Numbered from the stretch's first letter, positions 21,949 to 30,951 are shown. The stretch: 64,000 nt of DNA from Pelomonas sp047654785 (GCF_047654785.1 NZ_JASGKQ010000002.1:248001-312000); one strand, 5' to 3'. Numbers and translations are program-made. The notes: generated by a model from the letters alone, not told the origin.

Positions 21949-22119
21949 TTCGTGGCTATATTCTTGGCTCCCGGTAGATTCCAGGTCCGCCGAAGATGGC
22001 GAAAGCGGACGACCTCCACTGGAGGGATGCCCTGGCTTGTGTTGATTGGCGGCGCAACGTAGCATGGCTGCCGTCTGATCGACAGACCTGCTCCCAGCAC
22101 ACCCCCATTGGAGATCGAC

Positions 22120-22335
22120 ATGGCAAGCGAACCCAAGGTCAAAGGCCCAGCCGCCTATTTCCCATCGATTGAGAAAACCTACGGAAAACCCGTCTCGCAC
22201 TGGTTCAATATTCTCAACTCGGTGAAAAACAAGAAGCACATGGAGCAAGTCGCCTTTCTCAAGACCGAGCACAAACTCGGCCATGGTCATGCCAATGCGC
22301 TCGTCGGCTACCATCGAGCCCAGCAAGAAGCATGA
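22120..22335 (+). CDS. DUF4287 domain protein
   Basis: 71 aa. It is composed almost wholly of the DUF4287 motif (PAAYFPSIEKTYGKPVSHWF, then LKTEHKLGHGHANALV), a small cytosolic domain of unknown function. GGAG lies 6 bp before the ATG at 22120. The stop overlaps the next gene's ATG by 4 bp. GC content is clearly lower than around it, suggesting recent acquisition of this patch. Confidence 0.85.
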   Translation: MASEPKVKGPAAYFPSIEKTYGKPVSHWFNILNSVKNKKHMEQVAFLKTEHKLGHGHANALVGYHRAQQEA

Positions 22336-23069
22336 GCAGCCATACGCCCCCTGAAACAGACCTCACCATGCGCAAAGCCCTACTCGTCACCGTTGCAATG
22401 ATCACGACCCCCGCGTTCTCGCAGGGCGCCACTTACGAAAAGAACGGCCTGCCCTGTGTCGCAGAGATTTGCCTGGGCGATGGGATCCCTGAGCTTTCCA
22501 AGGTCAAATGGGACAGATCGAAAAACCCCTTCAGCAGCCCGCAGAAGCCGCTTTACACGTCAGCCAAGAAAGTGACTGATGGCGAAAAACGGCTGCTAGC
22601 GTCAAGATTCAAAGGTGACACAGCAGGCGCATTGCCATTCCTTGCCGACAGCCTGTTCGATTCCACGGCCCTGGCCGGGCTCGCCCGAGTGACTGCGGCT
22701 TGCGAACGGCACGAGTTGATCGGCACTTACACCACCGAAAGCGGCCTGCCGACTCGGGTCGGCATCTCACTGATTCCCGGTCAATCGGATACCTCGACTC
22801 AACATTGGACGGTCACGTCGATCATCCGCTATTTCCCAGCCGCCGTGACGAATGCACAGAAAACGGAACTTGAGTCCCAGCTTGGCGAGCGCTACAGGGC
22901 TTTTGACATCACGAAGACCAAGAACGCCAAGCCCGGTGAAGGCCGTTACTCGAAGAATTTCGGTCCTTCGTTCGGTTTCAACCTGCTCCTGTTCCGTGGC
23001 ATTGAAGAAGGTAATCGCTTGAAAATGCATACCGCATGCGGTGGCAGCAGCAAGATTGCAATTGATTGA
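22332..23069 (+). CDS. secreted protein of unknown function
   Basis: 245 aa from the ATG overlapping the DUF4287 stop. A second start at 22368 (MRKALLVTVAMITTPAFSQG) gives a clean Sec signal peptide and may be the true one. The mature protein has Cys pairs (LPCVAEICLGDG near the N-terminus, TAACERHE, and HTACGG near the end) that could form disulfides. I do not recognise the family. Codon use and GC are low compared with neighbours, like the DUF4287 gene before it. Confidence 0.7.
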   Translation: MSSHTPPETDLTMRKALLVTVAMITTPAFSQGATYEKNGLPCVAEICLGDGIPELSKVKWDRSKNPFSSPQKPLYTSAKKVTDGEKRLLASRFKGDTAGALPFLADSLFDSTALAGLARVTAACERHELIGTYTTESGLPTRVGISLIPGQSDTSTQHWTVTSIIRYFPAAVTNAQKTELESQLGERYRAFDITKTKNAKPGEGRYSKNFGPSFGFNLLLFRGIEEGNRLKMHTACGGSSKIAID

Positions 23070-23238
23070 GCGCGGTAGGGCGGTTTCATCACCAGCCTGC
23101 TCATCAGACGGCCATGACTTGGCTGTTGGCGGGATTGCACTTCAGATTTGAGTCCGCCCTGCCAAATACAGGCTTTTCCTCCGCCCATCACGCGGAAATC
23201 AGAGGCTCGGCGCTCCGCACGGGCCTGCCGGCGATGGG

Positions 23239-23773
23239 TCAGGCCCCGCTGGGTCCGGCCGCCCCGGCTGCCGCCACCGCCGCCCGCAATGCCGGCAGCA
23301 CCTCGGCCGCGCGCCAGGCCGTCGCGCCAGCCGGCCACCTGCTCGGCCACCGAGGCCTTGCGGCCCAGGTGCCAGGCGAGCGCGTACTGGCCGATCGCCA
23401 GCGTCAGGCGGATGCCGGGCAGCGCGTCCAGCACGCGCCGGCGCCACAGCGGCGCGCATTCGGGGCGCGGCGGCAGGTCGCCGCCCGGGCCGGTGCCGGG
23501 GTAGCACAGGCCCATCGGCAGGATGGCGAAGCGGGCCGGGTCGTAGAACTGCTCGCGCGTGACGCCCAGCCACTGGCGCAGGCGGTCGCCGCTGGCGTCG
23601 TCGAAGGGCCGGCCCTTTTCGTGGGCGATGCGGCCTGGGGCCTGGCCGGCGATCAGCACGCGCGCCGTGGCGCCGAGCTGGAAGATGGGCCGCGCGCCCA
23701 GCGGCAGCGCGGGCTCGCAGCGGGTGCAGGCGCGCAGCTCGGGCAGCAGCCGCGCGAGGGGGCCGTCAGCCAA
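23239..23773 (-). pseudogene. uracil-DNA glycosylase family protein, internally deleted
   Basis: The first part is a good UDG-superfamily protein (often about 190-200 aa): CTRCEPALPLGARPIF, VLIAGQAPGRIAHEKGRPF, GDRLRQWLGV, LPMGLCYPGTGPGGDLPPRP, LTLAIGQYALAWHLG. After V-A-G-W-R-D at about 23330 the expected P-L-P-H-P-S-P-R-N segment is missing. The expected end (AEVLPALRAAVAAAG, stop at 23239) resumes in another frame at 23307. About 20-25 codons plus a frame change are lost, removing the conserved His motif. GCGCCAG occurs twice at the junction. In the original frame the ORF runs on to 22946, antisense to the preceding gene. The TTG start at 23773 overlaps the hydrolase stop by 8 bp. Confidence 0.75.
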
Positions 23774-24467
23774 GGTGCCGGCCGAAGAAGCGCAGCGTGC
23801 GGTCCCAGGCCTGCTGGGCCCAGGCGGCGTCGTACTGGGTCTGCGGGATGCGGCCGGGGCCTTGCGCCGTCTCGTTGGCGAAGGCGTGGTGGGCGAGGTA
23901 GCGGTGGCCTTCGTAGCGCACGCCGGCCGCCTGCAGCTTGGCCTCCAGCGCGTCCACGCCGTCGATCTTGAAGAACTCGTCCTGCGTGGCCCAGTGCGCC
24001 TGCAGCGGCAGCGCGATGCGGCCGGCGTCCACGAATTCCAGCGGCGGCATGCCGTACCAGACGACGGCGGCGTCGGCCTCGGGCACCTGCGTGGCGGCCA
24101 GCACGGTCAGCGCGCCACCCATGCAGTAGCCGGTGACGCCGACCTTGCCGCTGCCGCGCTGCAGGCCCTTCAGGTAGCGCACGGCGCCGCGCACGTCCTG
24201 CGACGCGGCATCGGCGAAGTCCAGGCCGCTCATCAGGTGGTGGGCTTCCTCGGCCTCGACGGTGCTCTGGCCCCGGTACAGGTCGGGCACCAGGGCCGTG
24301 AAGCCGGCACGCGCGAAGCGCTCGGCCACGCCCTTGATCTGGCCGTTCACGCCCCACCATTCCTGGATGACGACGACGGCGCCGACGGGCCGCTCGGCTT
24401 CGGCCAGGAAGCCGGACACGAGGGCGCCGTCCGGGCGCGGGAAGCTGACGATCTGGGTCATGGACAT
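23766..24467 (-). CDS. dienelactone hydrolase family protein
   Basis: 233 aa. An alpha/beta-hydrolase of the dienelactone hydrolase family. The catalytic triad is visible: Cys115 in GYCMGG, Asp163 in TQDEFF and His194 in HHAFAN, with Glu36 in VIQEWWGVNGQI. Such enzymes cleave lactones or small esters; the substrate here is unknown. It is cytosolic, with no signal peptide. It is divergent from ribA and transcribed toward the broken UDG gene. The ATG at 24461 (MTQIVSFPRPDG) is an alternative start. Confidence 0.92.
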   Translation of the reverse strand: MSMTQIVSFPRPDGALVSGFLAEAERPVGAVVVIQEWWGVNGQIKGVAERFARAGFTALVPDLYRGQSTVEAEEAHHLMSGLDFADAASQDVRGAVRYLKGLQRGSGKVGVTGYCMGGALTVLAATQVPEADAAVVWYGMPPLEFVDAGRIALPLQAHWATQDEFFKIDGVDALEAKLQAAGVRYEGHRYLAHHAFANETAQGPGRIPQTQYDAAWAQQAWDRTLRFFGRHLG

Positions 24468-24547
24468 CTGGGCATCTCCTCTTGCAGAGCCGCCAGCCTA
24501 ACCCCAGCGGCGCGCGGGCTCGCGGGCGCGGCGAAAATGCGCGGTCC

Positions 24548-25162
24548 ATGAAGATCGAACACATCGTCTCCACCCGCCTGCCGACGCCCTTCGGCGAGTT
24601 CGCCATCCACGGTTTCCGCGAGGGCGACAGCGGGCAGGAACACGTCGTGCTCAGCATGGGCGACCTGGCCGGCCCGCCCGGCGCGGAGCCGCCGCTGGTG
24701 CGCGTGCATTCGGAGTGCATGACGGGCGAGGTGTTCGGCTCGCTGCGCTGCGACTGCCGGCCGCAGCTGGAGGACGGGATGCGCCGCATCGCCGCCCAGG
24801 GCCGCGGCGCCATCGTCTACATGCGCGGCCACGAGGGGCGCGGCATCGGCCTGGTGCACAAGCTGCGCGCCTACGCCGAGCAGGACGCGGGCAAGGACAC
24901 CATCGAGGCCAACGCCGCGCTGGGCCTGCCCATCGACGCGCGCCGCTACGACGCGGCCGCCTGCATGCTGCGCGCGCTGGGCGTGCAGCGCGTGCGGCTG
25001 CTGACGAACAACCCGCTGAAGATGGCGGCGCTGGCGGAGTGCGGCATCGAGGTCGTCGCGCGCGAGGCGTCGCTGACGCGGCCCGGGCCGGAGAACGAGA
25101 AGTACCTGCGCACCAAGGCCGAGTCCATGGGCCACCACGACCTGGGGCATCTGTTCGAGTAG
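24548..25162 (+). CDS. ribA: GTP cyclohydrolase II
   Basis: 204 aa (E. coli: 196). Opens GTP to start riboflavin synthesis. The zinc cysteines C57, C68 and C70 lie in HSECMTGEVFGSLRCDCRPQ. GHEGRGIGL and RLLTNNPLKM, the substrate-binding motifs, are present. It is a stand-alone RibA without a RibB domain, 80 bp divergent from the dienelactone hydrolase. No FMN riboswitch fits in that space. Confidence 0.96.
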   Translation: MKIEHIVSTRLPTPFGEFAIHGFREGDSGQEHVVLSMGDLAGPPGAEPPLVRVHSECMTGEVFGSLRCDCRPQLEDGMRRIAAQGRGAIVYMRGHEGRGIGLVHKLRAYAEQDAGKDTIEANAALGLPIDARRYDAAACMLRALGVQRVRLLTNNPLKMAALAECGIEVVAREASLTRPGPENEKYLRTKAESMGHHDLGHLFE

Positions 25163-25244
25163 GCGCATTCGCGGGTTCCCCGCGATGCGGCACCGGGCGG
25201 GTCTTGGGCAGACTCGGCGGCATCCCAGCTCGAAAGGAATGGCC

Positions 25245-25929
25245 ATGCGTGCCCTGTTGACCGGTCTCTCGTTCGCGGCCCTGCTGGGCGCCGCCACCAC
25301 CGCGCCGGCCGCGGTCGTCTACACGGCGCTCGCCACGCCGCTGACCACGGCGCCCAACCCGGCCGGCGGCAACGCCGACGGCACCGGCGTGTGGTTCAAC
25401 CCGCTGACCGGCATGGCGCAGGAGCGCGGCTACCTCTTCCCCTCGCCGCTGTTCGAGGACGGCCAGTTCTTCCTGCTGCTGGACGCCTCGCTGCCCACGC
25501 CCGAGGCGATGGTCTTCACCCAGGGCTTCTTCTCGCGCGGCAACGGCGTCATCTACGCCTCCAGCAGCAACCTCAACCCGGCCTATTTCGGCGCGGGCGT
25601 GAGCATCGGCCCCGGCACGGGCTACCAGAGCCCGGGCGCCGGCTACACGGACATCGGCCCGGTGTTCGGCAACTTCGACATCGGCCGCGGCTTCCTGGGC
25701 CTGACGATCCGGGACGCCAGCGGCAGCTCGGCCAGCGACGTGTTCTACGGCTTCGCCGACATCACCGTCAGCAAGGACTACCGCATCACGCTGAACGCCT
25801 TCGCCTACGAGGACGTGCGCGGCGCGGCCATCACGACCCGCCTGGCCGCGCCCGTGCCCGAGCCGGCGGGCTTGGGGGCTGATGGCCCTCGGCCTCGCGG
25901 GGCTGGGCGCGCTGCGCCGCCGCCGCTGA
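25245..25929 (+). CDS. PEP-CTERM sorting-domain protein, frameshifted at its sorting signal
   Basis: About 228 codons. The signal peptide is MRALLTGLSFAALLGAATTAPA. A beta-rich exported domain follows, ending in P-V-P-E-P-A-G-L-G. At the run of five G (25874-25878) the frame changes. In the +1-shifted frame the sequence reads LMALGLAGLGALRRRR and stops at 25929, the expected hydrophobic helix and Arg tail of a PEP-CTERM signal. In the original frame it runs on into the neighbouring ligase gene (stop 26159). Either one G is extra (biological or sequencing) or the gene is slippery. AAGGA lies 6 bp before the ATG at 25245. Exosortase is not in this window. Confidence 0.75.
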
Positions 25930-25948
25930 GGCCCGGGCGCCGCGCCGG

Positions 25949-27631
25949 TCAGCCGCCGGGCGCGCGCTCGCGCTCCTGCAGCGTCCGCCACATGACCTTG
26001 CCGGCGCCGCTCTTGGGCAGCGTGTCGACGAACTCGACGACCGCCGGCACCTTGTACACGGCCATGTGCTCGCGGCACCAGGCGCGCAGCGCGTCCGCCG
26101 TCAGCGCCTCGTGCCCGGCGCGCCGCACGACGACGGCCTTGACCGTCTCGCCGCGGTAGGCGTCGGGCGCCGAGATGATGCAGGCCTCGGCGATGCCGGG
26201 GTGGGCGTGCATCAGGTTCTCCACCTCGCTGGGCCAGACCTTGAAGCCGCTTGCGTTGATCATGCGCTTGAGGCGGTCGGTCATGAAGAAGTAGCCGTCC
26301 GCGTCCACGCAGCCGATGTCGCCGGTGCGGAAGAAGCGCCGGCCCTCGAACTCGACGAAGGCCGCGGCGGTGGCCTCGGGCTGGCGCCAGTAGCCGTCGA
26401 ACACCATGGGGCCGTGGACGATGATCTCGCCGCTCTCGCCCGGCGGCAGTTCGCGCAGCGTGTCGGGGTCCACCACGCGCGCGTCGCAGCTCAGGAAGGG
26501 CACGCCCAGGCACTGCTGCTTGGGTGCGTCGTAGGGGTTGCTGTGGCTGGGCGCGGCCGTCTCGGTCAGGCCGTAGCCCTCCATGTAGCGCAGGCCGTGG
26601 CGGCTGAGCAGCCGCTCGGCGACGGCCTGCGGCATGGCCGCGCCGCCGCCGCCGATGGTGACCAGGCTGCTGAGGTCGAAGCCGTCGGCCTGCGGGCTGG
26701 CGAGCAGGTCGATGACCATGGTCGGGATGTTGGTCCAGCGCGTGACGCGGTGCTCGGCGATCAGCCGCGCGGCGTACTCGCGCTGCCAGCGCGGCATCAG
26801 CACCAGCGTCCCGCCGCTGGCCAGCGTGCCGTGCATGACGACCACCATGCCGGTGATGTGGAACATCGGCACCACGCCCAGCACCACGTCCTCGTGGCTG
26901 GCATTGCCCCACAGGCCGCCGGCGAAGATGTTGTGCTGCAGGCTGCGGTACAGGTGCATGCAGCCCTTGGGGTTGCCGGTGGTGCCGCTGGTGTAGGGCA
27001 GCACGGCGAGGTCGTCGGCGCCCACCACGGTCTGCGGCGGCTCGGCGGTGCAGGCCAGCGCGTCGGCCCAGGCGGTGGCGCCGGCCGGCAGCGGGATGTC
27101 GGCGTTCAGCCAGTCGCCCCAGCCGGGCGGGAGCTGCTGCAGCGCGGCCGCGTCGGCGCGCCCGCCGGGCAGCGCCTCGGCCAGCCGGGTGACGAGCAGG
27201 TCCTGCGCGGCCATGCCGGCGGCCAGCCACTCGGCGGCCAGGTCGGCGCTGGTGATGGCCAGCACGGCGCCGCTGTCTTCCCGCAGGTGCTTCAGCTCGG
27301 CCGCGCGGTTCATCGGGTTCACCGGCACGACGACCGCGTTGGCGCTGTGGATGGCGTAGTGGGCGATGACGAGCTGCGGGCAGTTCTGCAGGCCCACCAG
27401 CACGCGGTCGCCGCGCCGCACGCCGCGCTGTGCCAGCCACGCGGCCAGGCGCTGCACCTGCGCGGCCAGCTCGGCATAGCTCGTGGCCTGGCCGAGGAAG
27501 ACCAGCGCCGGGTGGTCGGGGAAGCGGCGGGCGCTGACGAGCAGGTTGTCCGGCAGCGCCGTAGCCGGCGGGCGGATGGCGTGGGGCACGCGGGCCGGCC
27601 AGAACTTGTGATGCGCGCGAGGGGAAATCAT
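25949..27631 (-). CDS. acyl-CoA synthetase (AMP-forming ligase)
   Basis: 560 aa. Activates a carboxylic acid, probably a medium or long fatty acid, to its CoA thioester via an acyl-adenylate. The motifs are YTSGTTGNPKG (about 215), GYGLTETAAPSHS, F-R-T-G-D-I-G and DRLKRMINASGFKVWPSEVE, and the C-terminal Lys is in LPKSGAGKV. The substrate cannot be deduced. It lies 16 bp after the DMT transporter gene with GGAG in the gap, so they form an operon. Confidence 0.93.
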   Translation of the reverse strand: MISPRAHHKFWPARVPHAIRPPATALPDNLLVSARRFPDHPALVFLGQATSYAELAAQVQRLAAWLAQRGVRRGDRVLVGLQNCPQLVIAHYAIHSANAVVVPVNPMNRAAELKHLREDSGAVLAITSADLAAEWLAAGMAAQDLLVTRLAEALPGGRADAAALQQLPPGWGDWLNADIPLPAGATAWADALACTAEPPQTVVGADDLAVLPYTSGTTGNPKGCMHLYRSLQHNIFAGGLWGNASHEDVVLGVVPMFHITGMVVVMHGTLASGGTLVLMPRWQREYAARLIAEHRVTRWTNIPTMVIDLLASPQADGFDLSSLVTIGGGGAAMPQAVAERLLSRHGLRYMEGYGLTETAAPSHSNPYDAPKQQCLGVPFLSCDARVVDPDTLRELPPGESGEIIVHGPMVFDGYWRQPEATAAAFVEFEGRRFFRTGDIGCVDADGYFFMTDRLKRMINASGFKVWPSEVENLMHAHPGIAEACIISAPDAYRGETVKAVVVRRAGHEALTADALRAWCREHMAVYKVPAVVEFVDTLPKSGAGKVMWRTLQERERAPGG

Positions 27632-27647
27632 GGGGGGAAGTCTCCGG

Positions 27648-28502
27648 TCATTTCGCCACGACGAGGTAGACGCCGAACAGCGTCACCCCCATGCCGGCGA
27701 TCGCTTGGGCGCCCAGTGTCTCGCCGAACAGCAGCCACGCCATCACCGCCGTGACGGAGGGCACCAGGTACATGGTGCTGGACACCGCCGTCACGCGGCC
27801 GTGGCGCAGCATGTGGAACATCAGGCTGATGCCGCCGGCCGTCAGCACCAGCACGCTCCAGCCCATGGCCAGCAGCACCTGCGCGTTCCACTCGATGCGC
27901 ATGGGCTCCAGCAGCCAGGCCACCGGCAGCGTCGCCGCCAGCGACGCGGCGAACTGCACGGCCTGGCCGGTGCGCAGGTCGAACTGCGGCACGAAGCGCT
28001 TCTGGTACAGCGTACCGCCGGTGATGCCCAGCAGCGCCATCAGGCACAGCCCCAGCGCCGGGCCGAAGCCGGCGCCCAGCTGCAGCTTGTGCCCGATGAC
28101 GAGCAGCACGCCGCCCAGGCCCAGCGCCACGCCCAGCCATTGCCGCGGCGCCACGCGCTCGCCGATCAGCGGCGCGAGGGCCGCCACCAGCACCGGTTGC
28201 AAGTTGACGATCAGCGCCGCCGTGCCCGCCGGCAGGCCCTGGCGGATGGACACCCACACGCCGCCCAGGTACAGCGCCTGGATGCCCAGGCCCGCCACGG
28301 CCAGGTGCAGCACGCCGCGCCGGCCGGGCCAGGGCGCGCGCGCGGCCAGCGCCAGGCCCAGCATCAGCACCAGCACGCCGGCATAGCGCCAGCACAGGAA
28401 GGTCAGCGGGTCGGCGTAGGGCGCGGCGAGCTTGGCGGCGATGTAGCCGGTGGCCCAGATGAAGATGAACAGCGGCGGGGCGAGACGGTCGAGGGCGGGC
28501 AT
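27648..28502 (-). CDS. EamA/DMT-family membrane transporter
   Basis: 284 aa with about ten membrane helices in two EamA repeats (LFIFIWATGYIAAKLAAPYA at the start, a second copy from about 150). Members export or exchange small metabolites; the substrate is unknown. It lies 9 bp after the CWC protein and 16 bp before the acyl-CoA ligase, so four minus-strand genes (DUF1801, CWC, DMT, ligase) form one unit. Confidence 0.93.
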   Translation of the reverse strand: MPALDRLAPPLFIFIWATGYIAAKLAAPYADPLTFLCWRYAGVLVLMLGLALAARAPWPGRRGVLHLAVAGLGIQALYLGGVWVSIRQGLPAGTAALIVNLQPVLVAALAPLIGERVAPRQWLGVALGLGGVLLVIGHKLQLGAGFGPALGLCLMALLGITGGTLYQKRFVPQFDLRTGQAVQFAASLAATLPVAWLLEPMRIEWNAQVLLAMGWSVLVLTAGGISLMFHMLRHGRVTAVSSTMYLVPSVTAVMAWLLFGETLGAQAIAGMGVTLFGVYLVVAK

Positions 28503-28511
28503 GTGGCGCCA

Positions 28512-28733
28512 TCATGCCCCGGGACGCGCGGTGCCGCCGGCATCGGCCTCGGCCAGCGCGCGCAGGCAGGCCAGGCACAGGCAGCCGCGGTAGCGCGCGG
28601 CCAGCTCGGCGCGCAGCGCGTCGCTCAGCCGCAGGCCGAAGCAGGCGCAGTGGCCGGTGGCCGCGCCGCACGCGAAGCCGCCGCCGCAGCGCGGGCAGCG
28701 CGCGTCGCCCGGCAGGTCCGCGCTCACCGGCAC
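28512..28733 (-). CDS. cysteine-rich CWC family protein
   Basis: 73 aa. It holds the CPRCGGGFACG motif and later CACFG and CLCLACL, nine Cys in all, as in the small CWC zinc-binding family of unknown function common in Proteobacteria. The usual C-W-C triplet reads C-A-C here. It is 9 bp from the transporter and 13 bp from the DUF1801 gene. Confidence 0.8.
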   Translation of the reverse strand: MPVSADLPGDARCPRCGGGFACGAATGHCACFGLRLSDALRAELAARYRGCLCLACLRALAEADAGGTARPGA

Positions 28734-28746
28734 CTCCTTCGTGAGC

Positions 28747-29166
28747 TCATGCGCCGGCCTCGCGCAGCGCGGCCTCGCAGAGCCGGCCCAGCGCGCCCAG
28801 GTCCACGTCGGCCAACCGCTTCACGTACAGGCAGCCCTTGCCTTCGCGGTACCTGCCCAGCCCGGCGAGCAGGGCCTCGCGCCCGGCGGGCAGGCAACCC
28901 AGGTCGAGGTAGAGGCTGATGTCGCCCTTGCCGCCGGCGCCGCTGGCGAAGCCGATCCGGAAGATGTCTCCCTCGCGGCCGCTGTCGTAGACGTAGTGCC
29001 GGCGGCCGAAGCCGACCATGCGCCCCCACATCACCGGCGGCTCGCCGCTGGCACGCTGCATCAGCGCGATCAGCGTGCGGCAGTCGGCCGCGCGCGCCTC
29101 GGGCTGGGCGGCGACGTAGGCATCGACGTCGGCGGCGGTCGGGACGGTCTTGTTCGCGGCGGCCAT
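28747..29166 (-). CDS. DUF1801 domain protein
   Basis: 139 aa. A YdhG/DUF1801 fold is recognised from PVMWGRMVGFGRRHYVYDSG, G-D-I-S-L-Y-L-D-L-G and GKGCLYVKRLADVD. Family members include a putative iron chaperone in Bacillus (frataxin-like), but the function here is not proven. The start at 29166 (MAAANKTVPTAADVDAYV) is the family-like start. It is the first gene of the four-gene minus-strand unit. Confidence 0.85.
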   Translation of the reverse strand: MAAANKTVPTAADVDAYVAAQPEARAADCRTLIALMQRASGEPPVMWGRMVGFGRRHYVYDSGREGDIFRIGFASGAGGKGDISLYLDLGCLPAGREALLAGLGRYREGKGCLYVKRLADVDLGALGRLCEAALREAGA

Positions 29167-29237
29167 GGCGCGCTCCGGGAAGTCAGGGCACGGATTGTGG
29201 GCCGGCCGGCGGCGGCCGGAGCGGCTCCGCGCGGGCA

Positions 29238-29272
29238 ACAAAAAACCCCCGGCCGGGAGGCCCGGGGGTTGT
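29238..29272 (-). terminator. rho-independent terminator after the DUF4397 gene
   Basis: On the minus strand an ACCCCCGG/CCGGGGGT stem with a GC-rich interior is followed by TTTTTTG. It begins 24 bp after the stop at 29296. Strong stem plus T-run. Confidence 0.85.
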
Positions 29273-29295
29273 GGGGCCGGGAGCGGCGGGGCCGC

Positions 29296-30609
29296 TTAGG
29301 GGCGCTCGCGCTTGGGCAGGGCGGTGTAGCCCGTCGTGTTGGTCGTGCTCATCACGGTCGGAACGGCGATGAAGGTCCAGACGGTGTTGGCCGGCAGCGG
29401 GAAGGCCGTGTTGGTGTAGATCGGCGAGCCGGCAATGGGCGCCGTCACGTCGACCTGGGTGCTGGACGACGACGACGTGGTGGCGGGCACCGAGGTCGCG
29501 CCCGACGCGACGTTGGAGGCGACCGCGCCGAAGCCGACGTTCAGGCCGGCGCCGGAGATGGGCATCGCGTTGATGAGGCGGATCTTGACGTCGCCGGACA
29601 CGGTGGGCAGGCGGTTGTCGTCGTTCAGCACGGACAGCTTGGGCGCGGCCGGGTCGCCGTACACCAGCAGCGTGGTGTCGGTGCCGGCGGTGAACGTCGG
29701 CGGCGTGTAGCTGACGCTGTTGCCGTTGACCTGGACGCTCAGGGTGCTGGCGCCGGACTCGACGGTCACGTAGTCGCTGATCAGCGGGCTGATCGCGCCG
29801 TCGAACATCTGCTGGCCGTTGACGGTGGCGCTGACGGTGGCGCTGTTGCTCAGCGCGTTGACGGTGCGCACGCGGGCCTGGGTGCTGGCGTAGTTCTTGA
29901 CGGCGCCCTTCTGGACCAGCGTGATGCCGTTGACGAGCACGCCGCCGTCCGTGGAGGTCAGGATCAGCGTGTTGACCGTGGCCGAGTCCAGCGTGACGGC
30001 CGGGATGTTCAGGCGCAGGTCCTGGGCACGCTTGTTGTAGCCGGTCACGCAGACGCGGAAGGTGCCGGAGTTGACCTGGATGTAGCCGCTGCCGGCGCCG
30101 CCCTGCAGGTTGCTGGTCAGTGCCGTCTCGGTGGCGAGGGCGCAGTCGGCGGCGGTGGTCAGGTAGACGTCCATCGCGCCGGCATCGGGCGCCAGGTTCA
30201 GCACCAGCAGCTTGGCCTTGTTGGCGTCGGGCACCGTCTCGGCTTCCTGCAGCAGCGTGGTGCGCACGGCACCGGCGAAGCCGTAGGTGATGTAGGTGTA
30301 GTTGCTGCCGGCGGTCAGCGAGGGCGTCGTCGCGGCGATGCTGGTGCCGACGTCGCTGGTCAGCACCTTGGTGGCCGTGGCGTCGATGTTCACCGCGCCG
30401 TATTCGCCGACGGTGGCGTAGGCGACCTTGCTGTTGATGGTCTTGTCGTTGACCGTCAGGTCCAGCGAGGGGTAGGAACGGGTGGCGTTCAGCAGGCGCA
30501 CCTGCGTGTCGCCGCCGCCATCGCCGCCGCTGCCGCAGGCCGTCAGCAGCGCGGTGGCGGGCAGGCTCAGCATCAAGGCCAGCCAGGTGGCCCGGGGGGT
30601 GAATCGCAT
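29296..30609 (-). CDS. DUF4397 domain lipoprotein
   Basis: 437 aa. The signal peptide ends at L-L-T-A-C, followed by a Gly/Asp linker. The rest is made of tandem beta-sandwich DUF4397 units: QVRLLNATRSYPSLDLTVND, then ARVRTVNALSNSATVSATVN and KIRLINAMPISGAGLNVGFG. Function is unknown; related lipoproteins are surface or periplasmic. GGAGAG before the ATG at 30609 sets the start. It is monocistronic, ended by the terminator at 29238-29272. Confidence 0.9.
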   Translation of the reverse strand: MRFTPRATWLALMLSLPATALLTACGSGGDGGGDTQVRLLNATRSYPSLDLTVNDKTINSKVAYATVGEYGAVNIDATATKVLTSDVGTSIAATTPSLTAGSNYTYITYGFAGAVRTTLLQEAETVPDANKAKLLVLNLAPDAGAMDVYLTTAADCALATETALTSNLQGGAGSGYIQVNSGTFRVCVTGYNKRAQDLRLNIPAVTLDSATVNTLILTSTDGGVLVNGITLVQKGAVKNYASTQARVRTVNALSNSATVSATVNGQQMFDGAISPLISDYVTVESGASTLSVQVNGNSVSYTPPTFTAGTDTTLLVYGDPAAPKLSVLNDDNRLPTVSGDVKIRLINAMPISGAGLNVGFGAVASNVASGATSVPATTSSSSSTQVDVTAPIAGSPIYTNTAFPLPANTVWTFIAVPTVMSTTNTTGYTALPKRERP

Positions 30610-30753
30610 CGAAATCTCTCCGAAAAAACCAAACCGCCGGGCTGATCCCCATTGCGCGGACCCGCGATTAGAACTCAAGCGGGCGGCGGGACGATTGCCA
30701 CCGTCTGGCGGCCGGTGAAGAACTGTTGCGCGGCCACGCCGGCCGGGTTCGGC

Positions 30754-30951
30754 TCAGGACAGCTGCCAGAGCTGGTACAGCGTGTCGCAGTCCTGCTCGG
30801 ACACCTCCAGCCCCGCGGCGAGGTCGAAGCTGGAGTCGAACCAGCCGCAGGCCTCGGACGGGGTGCGCGGCACGGCGGGCTGCGCCTGCGGCAGCGCGGC
30901 CGGCGGCGGGGTGTTGGGGCGGGCGGTCTGCAAAGCGTGGAAGAAGTGCAT
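30754..30951 (-). CDS. small conserved hypothetical protein
   Basis: 65 aa from the ATG at 30951, which has GGAG 7 bp upstream; an in-frame ATG at 30963 lacks one. Proline-rich middle (ARPNTPPPAALPQAQP) and an acidic end with SEACGWFDSSFDLAAGLEV, a pattern I associate with small proteins of Burkholderiales. No membrane segment, no known function. Confidence 0.6.
   Translation of the reverse strand: MHFFHALQTARPNTPPPAALPQAQPAVPRTPSEACGWFDSSFDLAAGLEVSEQDCDTLYQLWQLS

Noticed and set aside
24468..24547. FMN riboswitch before ribA
   Set aside because: Only 80 bp between divergent genes and none of the conserved RFN sequences.
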